Positions 12,351 through 22,699 of a stretch of DNA of 64,000 nucleotides are shown here, piece by piece. How positions within the stretch are numbered: the first letter of the stretch is position 1; every line of letters begins with the position of its first letter. The DNA comes from Cadophora sp. MPI-SDFR-AT-0126 (taxonomy: Eukaryota > Ascomycota > Leotiomycetes > Helotiales > Ploettnerulaceae). The stretch spans positions 186,001 through 250,000 of the forward strand of contig JAGMVK010000002.1 of assembly GCA_020747065.1 (NCBI GenBank), written 5' to 3'. The position numbers were made by a program, and so were the translations under genes. The notes below the pieces were generated by a model. The model did not search any database. It was given only the letters and a program-made list of their open reading frames with translations, and was not told where the DNA came from.

Positions 12351-13143
12351 GGTCTGTGAAAGTTGAATGTTCCTCAAGCTCCCTTGAGGATGCCCTCGGG
12401 CATTCCAGTCATCTCATATATCGAAAGCACCGATGATCAACTCGGCTCCAGTACTTCAAACCGAACACAATTTCCTCTTGTAAAAGACAAATACACCAGA
12501 AGGGGCAAACGCTACTTTCACTTCCCCCGCAATAAAATCTGGGGTAAACAACATTTCCGCCCTCAACCACGGTTCCGAACGCGTTCAGCGGCTTTCATGC
12601 GGGATGAGTCCGTTTCAAAGTGATTCCTCGGCCCAGTGCGGGACAGAAATGGAAATTTACTTTCTGAGATCCGAAGGTGGAAATAATTAGGCAACGCGCT
12701 AGGAAATTTCCCTTCTGAGAGATCCTCGCTTGCTGGAAGACCGCCAATCCACAGCAGACGCCTTGCGTTGGCCTACCTTGCGATGATCTAGTGCACTTCT
12801 TTCCCAGTTTAGAAAATTAGTTATGTTTACTTCCGTAAGTTACCCCACATGGAAGCCGAGAGCCTAGATGTTGCTTAGCACAACGTGGGGAAGCAGGATG
12901 CACAACCTTCCTCGCTGGCTGCGTGGATACCACATCACTTTCATGACGGTCGATATAAGCTTCAAATTCGGGTATTAATTCAAAAATGACCAAACATCTC
13001 TGTTCCTGTGTTCACTTCGGGCTCCAGTCAAAACTCCACTTCTGTCCCACCCACTATTTACACAAGCCACATGTTCCCACAGAAGTGTCAACATCAATCA
13101 AAACTTCGTCTTCGGATCAAATTTGGTCTACAAACATCTCAGG
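12351..13143. promoter_or_regulatory. Shared divergent promoter region of reductase and P450
   Basis: About 790 bases separate the starts of the minus-strand reductase and the plus-strand P450. No coding exon is supported inside. Co-regulation of the two genes is inferred from the arrangement; no specific operator was identified. Confidence 0.5.
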
Positions 13144-14769
13144 ATGTACGGATATGTGCTGTTTGGAGCCACAACGCTTTTTCTAATTGTGTACTTCATC
13201 ATCAGGCCCATCATCGAATACTTCCGTGATCCAAAAGGCCTTCGCAAATACCCCAATCTCAATTTCCTTTCCGGAATCACAGACCTCAGTTTTTGCTACG
13301 AAGCACACAAAGGATTTCGATCCGAAGCGCTCCTCAAAGCACATCAGACATCTCCAGTCGTTCGCATTGGCCCAAATTCATTATCATATTCAGACATCTC
13401 AGCAATCAAAGTAAGAAAGTCCACTTTTAACTTGCTGCCATTTTCAACAGCATGCTGATTCAAGCGGCAGGATATCTATGGCCACAACACAAAGTGCGTC
13501 AAGGATGTATTCTATGATACACTTGCAGGCACACATCATCACCTCGCCGACGCCCGGGATAAACTTGACCATCAACGCAAACGCCGTATTTTGTCCAGCG
13601 CATATGCACTAAAGAACCTCGAGGGATGGGAACATAAAGTAGCAGACAAGACGGATCGCTTCATCAAAGCCGCAGACGCTGCTTGCACACCGCCTTTGAA
13701 GAAAGGAATGATGCCAGCTCCAGATGACTTGCTTTTCGACTACCGCGCCTATGCCAACTTCTTCACTCTCGATGCCATAGCAGACATAGGGTTGTCCGAA
13801 CGTCTCGGCTTTCTCGACCAAGGTCATGACCTCTGCACAGCCGAGACAATGGGCGGCAAGCTGTACAAAGCCAATTACCGGGAGTGTCTCCACGCAACAG
13901 CTCGTGCTCAGAGCGGGCTTGTTTGGAGCTACAACTGGTTTCCAGTGTTGTGGAAGTTGTCTAGATTTGTGTCGAAGGACTACAGAAAGATGCTCGAGCT
14001 CAACGAAGGCTGGAACGACATCGTCTGGCATCGAGCCACACAACGACTAGCTCGCTACCGCGCCGGTGAGAAACTGGATGATTTCTTCAGCGCGTTGATG
14101 GAGGACAAGAATGGTAATCCGAACGGGATGGAGTGGGGCGAAATTGTCGCTGAGATATCGATCATGATGAATGCTGGCTCGGACACCACCGCCATCGCCA
14201 TGAATAATGCAATGTACTTGCTTCTTGCCAACCCGACATGCTTGGCTAAGCTACGAGAGGAGTTGGATGCTGTGATTGAGCCGTCTGAAGTCACGATCCC
14301 GTATGACAAAGTCAGACATTTGCCGTATCTGCGAGCATGTCTCGACGAGGCGCTGCGCATGTACCCGCCCTCAACATTTGGACTTCCTCGTCGGACACCG
14401 GCGGAAGGTGCAGCTATCCTTGGCGACTTCATTCCTGGCGAAACATCAGTGTCGATATCGGCATATGTCGCGCACAGAGATCCGAAAGTGTTCCCTGAGC
14501 CTGAGGCGTTCCGTCCTGAGAGATGGCTGGGAGATGATGCCAAAGATTTGCAAGCTGCTTTCATCTCGTTCAGTACGGGCGCCAGAGGGTGTATCGGGAG
14601 GAATATCTCGTATTTGGAGCAGACGGTGTTGCTGGCGAGCGTGGTGCATCGTTTTGAGTTTGCACTTCCTTTTGAGGGATGGGTGCCGGAAAGGTATGAG
14701 AGTTTCAATTTGGCGCCTGGGCCTATGCCGCTGAAGGTGTGGAGGAGGTTTCCTGATGAGATGGAATGA
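13144..14769 (+). CDS. Cytochrome P450 monooxygenase, benzoate 4-monooxygenase-like
   Basis: Heme-thiolate monooxygenase of 521 residues. Exons 13144-13410 and 13471-14769 join in phase 0. The start is ATG 13144, which directly leads into the membrane anchor (LFGATTLFLIVYFIIRP). Landmarks in order: DIYGHN with a following C-helix region HQRKRRILSSAY, I-helix MMNAGSDTTAIAMN (the A/GGxDTT motif), ExxR as EALR, the PERF-type segment FRPERW, and the heme loop FSTGARGCIGRN with the Cys ligand. The DIYGH and heme-loop regions resemble fungal P450s annotated as benzoate 4-monooxygenase, but the substrate cannot be told from sequence. It is divergent with a P450 reductase, its likely redox partner. 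Confidence 0.92.
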
Positions 14770-14952
14770 TGTTCGGATTTTTCATCAGCGGTATCAGGGT
14801 GCAGGATTTGACTTACGTCGCGACGTGATCTTTCTAATGTCACCATAGATTGTTCATTCAGATAGCTCGAAGTCACTATTAAGCCCATGAACAACCATCC
14901 ATTTAATCCAAGTGGTAGCAATGCGGTAGAATTATAAGGTTACACGAGTATT

Positions 14953-17211
14953 TCAGTCACCAGACTCCGTCCAGCCCCAGGCCTCCTTCAACCGACTCTG
15001 AATCTCATTCGTCGGCCACGCGTGTTTCGTATCACTATATACCAAAACATCAAGCAGGCTCCTCTGTTCTCTTAGATCCGTAAACTGGTCTCCGCAAATC
15101 GCGATAGCCATGCAGGCTGCGTTCATCGCCGGTGGAGCTCGCCGGTTTGAGATCGCTACGCCGCAGAGCCGTTTAACTATGATACTAACTTCATCCTGAC
15201 GTCTTTGTCAATTTTGAGTTGAAATAGTCCTGGGGTTGTTGAGACTTACTTCAATTCGCTTGGTTGCGATACGCTGGGACGGGCCCAAGCGAGGAATCCT
15301 GGGGTCGTACACAGTGAGCAAGATCTTGGACAGATCGAAGTGCTGCACTGCCGTCACTACAACCAGATTAATATTTCGTTTCCCGGATCCGGATGACTTT
15401 ACATACCATGACAATCCGATAAATACCACATCTCAGGGTACATCTCCCCCTTCGCAGTGTCCGCGGGCTGGTCATAAATCGGCTCAAAAGAACTCGGTCT
15501 CAGTGCATCCCAACCACGATGAAACTCCATCAACTCATCGTAATCGCCGTTTTTCTCATGCGGCTCTCCATAACAATACCTCAGCACGTCTGCAGTGTGT
15601 ACGACAACTCGATGCGCCCATGTATAATCATCGGCCGGCTCGAGCGATCGATACTCGTCGCAGTTGAGGGGGGATTGGAAGGGGCGCTGCTTGACGAAGC
15701 TCATGTATACTTCTTGACGGCATGCCACCCGGAAGCAAGCACGACGAAGACCACTTTCAGTGCCGGAGGAGGCTTGTGCTTCGATGAATACTTGGGTGCC
15801 TTGGAGGGCGGTTTCCCAATCCCCGCCATTTAGTGGCGCTGCATTGCGTCAGTTCAAGTGGCTGGTAGCGAGCATTTAGACCTACCGTCTAATTCCTCGT
15901 AAAAACGCAATATGATTGATGCAGCCAAAAGATTCTCGTCATAGACTGCATCTGGATCGTCAGAGACCGAAACGAGATGCTGAATACATCGGCTGTGATA
16001 TTCGACGGCGGTATCGATGTGCAGATCTGCGAGACATTTCTCGAGATATTCGACAGAATCTTGTTTCTTGTATTGGTCTATTCGGCACAGATGTCTTGCC
16101 GATGCCGTGTAGATTGCGTTGAGTAGAGCAGGACAATCTCTGGCTCTTTGGGGAACAATGAGTGCGAAATGACGTTCCATGTCACACAGATCGAACTTCA
16201 AATGTAAGCATTTGAAAGAAGAGAAGTATAGCGAGAGTCTTTACCCAGCAAGCCAGCTCGTCAATGAAGTATCTCATAAGGCATGCTTCTTGAACATTGC
16301 CTTGCGTCCAAGCTCTTGGCGTATCATATGGTACCCTGACTTGCGCCCGAGTCTGACTCCGCGGGGAGGTAAAACTTATTTCTTCGATGACAGCTTGTTC
16401 CGAGAAGTCCGCAGCACGAAGGAGGGAGTCGATGGCATGTTCATGCCCAAATTGTGCTTCTTGGAAACTGGTAGTCCTTTCATGAAAAGACGATGGCATG
16501 TAAACAGAAGATTCCACGTTGGTATTAGTAGCCGGCCAACCATTATCGCTGCTTGGCCCGTCTGTTCGCCGCCGCTTTGTGGGAGAAGTGATTTGTGTTC
16601 CCGAGTACAACGATCTCGGTGTCCACTCAGAAGATGAAGCAAAAAGTGAATCTTGTAGAGTCGTTGTTACTGGGGTCGCTGAGCCTGTAGGAGTTGGCTG
16701 ATTTGGAGGTGTTGCAGTGGTGTAAGATGCGATTGGTGTTCTTGGTTTTGGCACGGCGGAATAGATCTCCTCTAACTCTGGGAGTTCGTCAACGAACTCG
16801 GAGCATACTAATTGGGTGGAATGTAAGCATATCCGTTATTGACTAGAATCATTGGATCGCCTGCTGGGTGTTTATTTACATTTGCCGGAGACTCGGACCC
16901 ATGTCTGGTCTTTAGCGAAATCGGTATCGTATCTGGCTGAGCTCCCATGCCGGAATTTAAGTTTACCGAAGGTTGACTTCGCTGTTCCATCAATATTCTC
17001 CTTGCCTGAGGACGAAAGTCAGTGAGTTCTTTGTCAAACACTAAGTCTGTCGTCGACTGATCGAGTCCACGTGTCTGTCACGAGATATGTGCGAGAAGGA
17101 GAGACTGGCTGACCATCTTCATTGTGTTTATTCGCAGACAGCCTGGATTACTTAGCATTACTCCAATGACGCATAATTATCTTTAAATTACCTTGGACTG
17201 GATGTTGACAT
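14953..17211 (-). CDS. Fungal_trans-type regulator lacking a visible zinc cluster
   Basis: Regulatory protein built from about eight exons. The first exons (start 17211) read [17 protein letters not shown] and continue to [16 protein letters not shown] and [11 protein letters not shown], the segment that normally follows the Zn2Cys6 motif, yet the stretch before it has no cysteine. After a Ser/Pro/Thr-rich linker comes the conserved domain: [28 protein letters not shown] and [16 protein letters not shown]. Further exons cover 15413-15840 ([14 protein letters not shown]) and the C-terminus to TGA 14953-14955. The regulator at 62.8 kb matches it block by block but has the zinc cluster. It diverges from the inositol-type transporter. 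DNA binding is doubtful; it may act through a partner or be degenerating. Confidence 0.7.
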
Positions 17212-17939
17212 CTGGAGTTCCCCACTGTCGTCGGTTGGTCCACTTTCAACAAATAGTAGGTACTTGTCAACACTTCGAAAGTTCACTGGGGAAGTGTTCA
17301 AAATGGCAATTCAGATGAAGAAGGAAAATACCAAACGCGGGGAAGATGGGGTAGTAATACTCGATTAGGATCGAGTCAGGCTAGTACGCACGCTGACCCC
17401 TCACCAAGGATCCACTTCCACGGTTCATGACCGACACTTACCGAGTCATTGCAATTGGACAATTGCTGGTCTCGACCAGCGGTTGATCATGCACACTGGT
17501 ACATCTGGACCCATCTGAGTAATAAAGCCCCCTACGATTGAATGAAATGGCAAATGCGTAGGCGTGTTTGGGTCAGTCCGGGGTTTCTCCACTTCCCCGC
17601 GATTCCCTGTTAGTTGACGCCACGACACTATCACGACCTCGCACTCCGACCAAACTTTCTTCCGTAGAATGGTAGACGGGCCAGCTTTTGGCGTTCTGCC
17701 TCTAGAATTTCTTGCATGGAGATGACTTGGAAGCGACCTGGTCGAATAATCTCGATTTGAGATTCAACTGTCACTCCCAGCGTCCCCCGTTGTCGTTGTT
17801 ATAAATTGTCCCATCATCCCTTTCTTTTCGGATCTCCACAACCTCAGAATTACCGCCTCGTTAGCAAATACTTTGCAAATTACTATCCCCAATCTCAAGA
17901 TACTCCAACATCGCATTGCGGCTTTCAGGATCCATCATC
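17212..17939. promoter_or_regulatory. Divergent promoter region, regulator and transporter
   Basis: About 730 bases between the starts of the minus-strand regulator and the plus-strand transporter. I searched the minus strand here for a cysteine-cluster exon that could supply the missing DNA-binding domain and found none. Confidence 0.45.
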
Positions 17940-19711
17940 ATGGGCCAATTCTCGGGATCTGATGACAAGGAGGACTCTCAACACGTTGAGATAGCATCCG
18001 CATCCTCCAAAGCCTTGCAACCCGAACACCTCGAAGACTTGGATAGCATCGAGCAAACCCAGTCAGGCAAATACGCATGGCTTGTAGCCATTACAGCCGG
18101 CGTTGGGGGTTTGCTTTTCGGTATGCACACTTGATCAAAGAATCGCATTTCTTCAACTAATTTTCTCCAAAAGGCTATGATACTGGAATCATCTCAGCCG
18201 TCCTCGTCTACCTGAATGATGATCTCGGAAAAGTTCTGGACTCCAGCGAAAAAGAATTGATAACCTCAATTACATCCGGAGGAGCTTTCATCGGAGCAAT
18301 CGCTGCTGGTCTTACCGCTGATCGATTTGGGCGAAAGGGCGCAATCTACATGGGATGTTTCCTCTTCATTGTGGGTGCTGTATTGCAAGCTGCAGCCTAC
18401 TCCCTCGCCCAGATGACAGTTGGACGCCTTGTAGTTGGCTTTGGTGTGGGTTCAGCTGCCATGATAGTTCCGCTTTATATTGCAGAGATCGCACCAGCAA
18501 AGTATCGCGGCCGTATGATCGGTCTTGACAACATGTCCATCACAGGCGGCCAACTCATTTCGTACGGAATCGGCGCAGCACTTGCACATGTTTCCCATGG
18601 ATGGAGAGCAATGGTTGGACTCGGAGCAGTCCCTGCAACCGTGCTCTGCTGCCTTCTACCCTTCTGTCCAGAGTCCCCCCGTCAACTCATTTACCACGAC
18701 AAGCACGATGAAGCCGCAAATGTCATTCAAAAGATCTTCCCTCATGGGACTGCGCTGCAAGTCCAGCAAAAGGTGCAACACATCGCAGCACATGTAGCTG
18801 AAGCCAAGGCATTGAAGGAAGGAAAGGGTCAACTCTGGCTTATCAAGCAACTCTATGTTGTTCCTGGAAATTTCAGGGCCTTGATCGCGGCCTGTGGTCT
18901 GATGGCGATTAGTCAACTTGGTGGTTTCAATGCCTTAATGTACTATTCATCCACCCTCTTCGCCCTCGTCGGCTTCTCCAATCCTGTGGCTGTTGGAACG
19001 ATCATTGCAGCCACGAACTTCTTCTTTACTTGGGTCAATCTGATGGTGGTTGATCGATTTGGGCGGAGACGTATTCTGCTCAGTACAATGTGGGGAATGG
19101 TAAGTCGAAAACAACATGCGATATTCGCGAAACCCTTCTAACGAGAGGAATAGGCACTTTTTCTAGCTCTGGCAGCTGTTGCGTTCCACTGGATTCCAAT
19201 TAACCACGATTTGACCCTCAAGAGCACCGAGATCGGCTGGCCTGCCTACGTCGTCCTCGCATGCATGATCATCTACGTTGGCTTCTACTCGTCAGGAATG
19301 GGTAACACAGCTTGGCTTTCGTCCGAGTTCTTCCCCATGGAAGTCCGATCCTACGGTACCATGATGTTGACCTGCTCGTAAGTACTCTCTCAAAACCTCT
19401 AGCGACTCCACCTTTATCCCTATGACCAGTGTGCTGACCTGAAAATCAGTTGCTGGGGCTCCAATATCATCGTGGCATCTACCTTCCTCACTCAAATGGA
19501 GAACACCACACCCTCAGGAGCCTTCGGCTTCTATGCTGCAATTTGCTTCTTCGGCTGGATCGCGGTATACTTCTGTTATCCTGAGGTCAAGGGCATGACT
19601 TTGGAGGATATCCGAGAGATTTTTAAGCATGGATTTGGCGTCAAGTATGCAAGACAGCTGCAGAAGGATATGAAATTGAGGGCTAAGGCTGATGATAATG
19701 CTTCGGCGTGA
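17940..19711 (+). CDS. MFS myo-inositol transporter-like protein
   Basis: Plasma-membrane sugar porter of 530 residues. Exons 17940-18120, 18174-19099, 19154-19377 and 19450-19711 join in phase. Sugar-porter signatures are clear: GGLLFGYDTGIISA in helix 1, ADRFGRKGA, PLYIAEIAPAKYRGR and PESPRQL. The C-terminal third (GMGNTAWLSSEFFP, VASTFLTQMENTTPSGAF, YFCYPEVKGMTLEDI) closely follows the yeast Itr1/Itr2 inositol symporters, including CYPE in place of the PETKG of hexose carriers. An inositol dehydrogenase-like gene follows on the same strand about 1 kb downstream. The inositol substrate is inferred from family resemblance. Confidence 0.88.
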
Positions 19712-20747
19712 GAGGAAAGGAAGAAAGTGTTTGATACGGACGAGCGTTTTGATGAGACTCTAGAGAGCGAGCGAATATACTGGAGCCACCATGATGTCCT
19801 TATTGAAGAAATGAAACCTGTTCCATTATTCACCACCGAAAGTGTCATCTCTTCACTGAAACCCATGTTTGTTCTCCCTTTCATGCGAACAGGGATACAC
19901 AACACCAATCAGGACTGGGTATCTTTTTGACCTGTGTCTTCGATACCCATATGTGTCTACCGCAACCCGGAGAACTCAAGGTAATAAGTGTTGGGCTTAC
20001 TCGAGCTCTTGGCATCATTATCACCTGGACTGGCCTGCTCGGCGAACTTCTTCCATCTTTCAGCATTGAGATACAAACCACGAGGAATTCTGAAAGATCA
20101 AATTAGCTCTTGAATCCCAGAGAAGAATTATGACAATGACGTGCCTTTGGGACATAAACCTGACCGGAGACCATACCCGAAAGTTCCCCAAATCACGACG
20201 TCACATGACCATCTCTCTCCTGAAAACGTCAACAGATATCCCGGGGAAAATCTCTTCCTCCACAACTCCAGGCCCCATTCACCGTCCGAAGCATGATGCA
20301 AGATCGCACTGCGGCTCCACAACCCCAGACAACAGCTTCCCCGCCTGGAGGAGACCACAGAAAGTCCCCTTCCCAGAAAATTGCCGTTCCTGACAAGCGA
20401 GCCAAGACCATTAGAAACGGCAATTCTTGAACTTTTCGCAAGGCAATTTTTACCAAGCGAGGCAATTTTCCCACCACAGCTTCGAGTATGGTTGTTTACT
20501 AGAGGAATTTTGGGGATCGATATGCAGGAACAAGAAAGTACTTTGACAAATCCAACAAGATTTTGTCGGATGACGGGTGACAATCGGTGTCGCTGATATG
20601 TCGGGATTCCAGCAGCGTTAAGTGTCCTAAGCACCTTGTTGATGGCCATATATAACATTTCCCCCATGTTCTGACCTCATCCCAGCATATTCCACCATAT
20701 CCACAGCTCCCTCTCTCACCAAACCCAGAATCCCTCCCATCTCAAAC
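19712..20747. other. Intergenic, promoter of the dehydrogenase gene
   Basis: Holds the 3' region of the transporter and the promoter of the next gene. A TATA-like TATATAA lies at about 20649, roughly 100 bases before the ATG at 20748. No supported coding exon is seen. Confidence 0.5.
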
Positions 20748-21890
20748 ATGCCCCCTCAAAAACTCCAAATCGCCTGCGCAGGCCTCGGTCGCATGGGAAA
20801 ACGACATGCCCTGCACTTCCTCAATCGCACACCGCGAGCTCAACTTGTAGCAGCCAGCACGCCAGACGACACCGAGATCCAATGGGCGAAACAGCACCTC
20901 GAGCCCTGGGGAGTACGGATTTATAAATCGTACGAGGAGATGATCAAGCAGGAGGGATTGCAAGCTGTGGTCATTGCGAGTGTGACGACGGTGCATGCTG
21001 AGCAGGCTATCAAGGCGATCGAGGCGGATTTGCATGTGCTGTGTGAGAAGCCGCTCTCGACTTCGGTGGAGATTGTGAGTTTTCGTTTTCTTGAGTAGGG
21101 CGGGATATCGCTCTGCTTGTGGATGAGGTATTGACTGAACATCAAATAGTCACAATCCGTCGTCGACGCCGCATCCAAGAAACCCCATCTCAAAGTAATG
21201 TGTGGCTTCTCCCGCCGCTTCGACACCTCCTACCGCGACGCCTTCACAAAAATGGACAACGGGCTCATCGGGCGCCCTTCAATCTTCCGCTCGCAAACCT
21301 GCGACAAGCTCGACCCATCCGGTTTCTTCGTCGCCTACGCCGAGTTCTCGGGCGGTATATTCGTCGACTGCTCGATCCACGATATCGATCTCGCGCTGTG
21401 GTTCTTCGGGCAGGATAGCAGGGTGAAGAGTGTAGTGAGCAGCGGCATCACAGCCGTGCAACCAGAGTTGAGGAGACATAAGGATGTGGATAATGCGGTG
21501 GGTATTGTCGAGTTCTATGGTGGGCAGATTGCGTATTTGTTCTGTTCGCGGATGATGGCTGCTGGTCAGGACGACGCCACGGAGATTATCGGCACGGAGG
21601 GAAAACTGCAAGTCAATGCCCAGCCGATGAGCAACCTTGTTAATATCTATGAAGCCGGAGGTGTGAAGAGGGAGATTCCGGGAGATTACTATGGGAGGTT
21701 TGAGCAGGCATTTGTGACTGAGGCGAATGAGTTTACGGCGTGCTGTTTGGATGGCACGAAGTTGCCGATGAAGTTGAGTGGTGCGGTGCAGGCGGTCAAG
21801 ATTGGGTGTGCGTTGCAGGAGAGTCTAAATTCGGGGAAGAAGATTAGCTTCGATGAGACGGGGAGGAGAATTGAACTTGCTGTGCTTTGA
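20748..21890 (+). CDS. Gfo/Idh/MocA oxidoreductase, inositol 2-dehydrogenase-like
   Basis: NAD(P)-dependent dehydrogenase of 355 residues. Exons 20748-21074 and 21150-21890 join in phase 0. The Rossmann domain starts at residue 7 with the nucleotide-binding AGLGRMGKRHA, followed by the family's CEKPLS motif at about residue 100. The second domain has GFSRRFDTSYRDA and the catalytic-region block FVDCSIHDIDLALWFFG, in which the Asp/His pair is typical of inositol and glucose-fructose type enzymes. Its place behind an Itr-like transporter supports inositol or a related cyclitol as substrate, giving a 2-keto product. Exact substrate and cofactor remain open. Confidence 0.85.
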
Positions 21891-22699
21891 GGGTGCTTGA
21901 GAATTAGACCCGAAGATTCAGAAAGACTTTAGATATCTAGATCTAGAAATCTGTGGGGATTGTAACCCATCCGATCCAGTGCATCTGCCGCTTTTTAAAC
22001 CCTGACAGATCGGACGGCAACCTTCTAATTCTCAGCCTTCCTCAAAGTATCTTCTGCTGCCTAGATATCGGAGTTTTAGGCTCTAGTCCAGCGAGTAGAC
22101 CAGCCGTCGATTATGCTGCTACTGCTGCTGCTTCTATTGGCGCGGGAGGTCGTGAACGCGAGAATCACAGGGCAAAATGACTGCTTTGAGATCAGATGTC
22201 AGCTCTCCTCTGCCTGCCTCCCAGAGTCTGGGATAGTCTTGTGACAGGGGAGAGGCGGGGATGGCCGAAGACTCACGAGCGGTAGTGCCGTAGGCAGACA
22301 TGCTGTTTGGTCTGGATTTGTTTGATCTGATGGCATTGTGTTGTGTTTTATTGTGTTTGTGGGAGCTGAGCTGCTGCGAGATGAAGCAAAAGAGGTCAGA
22401 TCGGCTCGCAAACAAGTATTGTTGAACTGATGGATATGACAATGAGAATTCCGCCACCTCGTCCAACTTAAGTCGGCCACTATCGCAGCCATATATGCTT
22501 CAGAACATTGAAAAAGTTAAAAGTATCTTACTTTGCCTGACTCACAGACGGAAATAAACAAAAAGCAAAAAGGGGGACATTTCAAGTAATTTCATTTCGT
22601 ATCTCATGCTGTCCTGCTGGACGAACCGCACTCGGTCATCTCATTCCATTGCGGTAAAATTACACCAACATTTCGTTTCTCTGTCTCTAGTCCAACAGG
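21891..22699. other. Intergenic, no firmly supported gene
   Basis: Between the dehydrogenase and the convergent sirtuin gene. On the minus strand an ATG near 22302 (MSAYGTT) is followed by a GTGAGT donor and a possible acceptor near 22177, but the resulting peptide of about 24 residues is too short to accept. Nothing else is seen. Confidence 0.4.

Noticed and set aside
10166..14769. P450 and reductase as part of a larger secondary-metabolite cluster
   Set aside because: No polyketide synthase, NRPS, terpene synthase or tailoring gene set is adjacent; only the pair itself is supported.
21970..22330. Tiny minus-strand gene starting MSAYGTT with a GTGAGT intron
   Set aside because: The spliced product is only about 24 residues before a stop, and further exons need additional unsupported introns.
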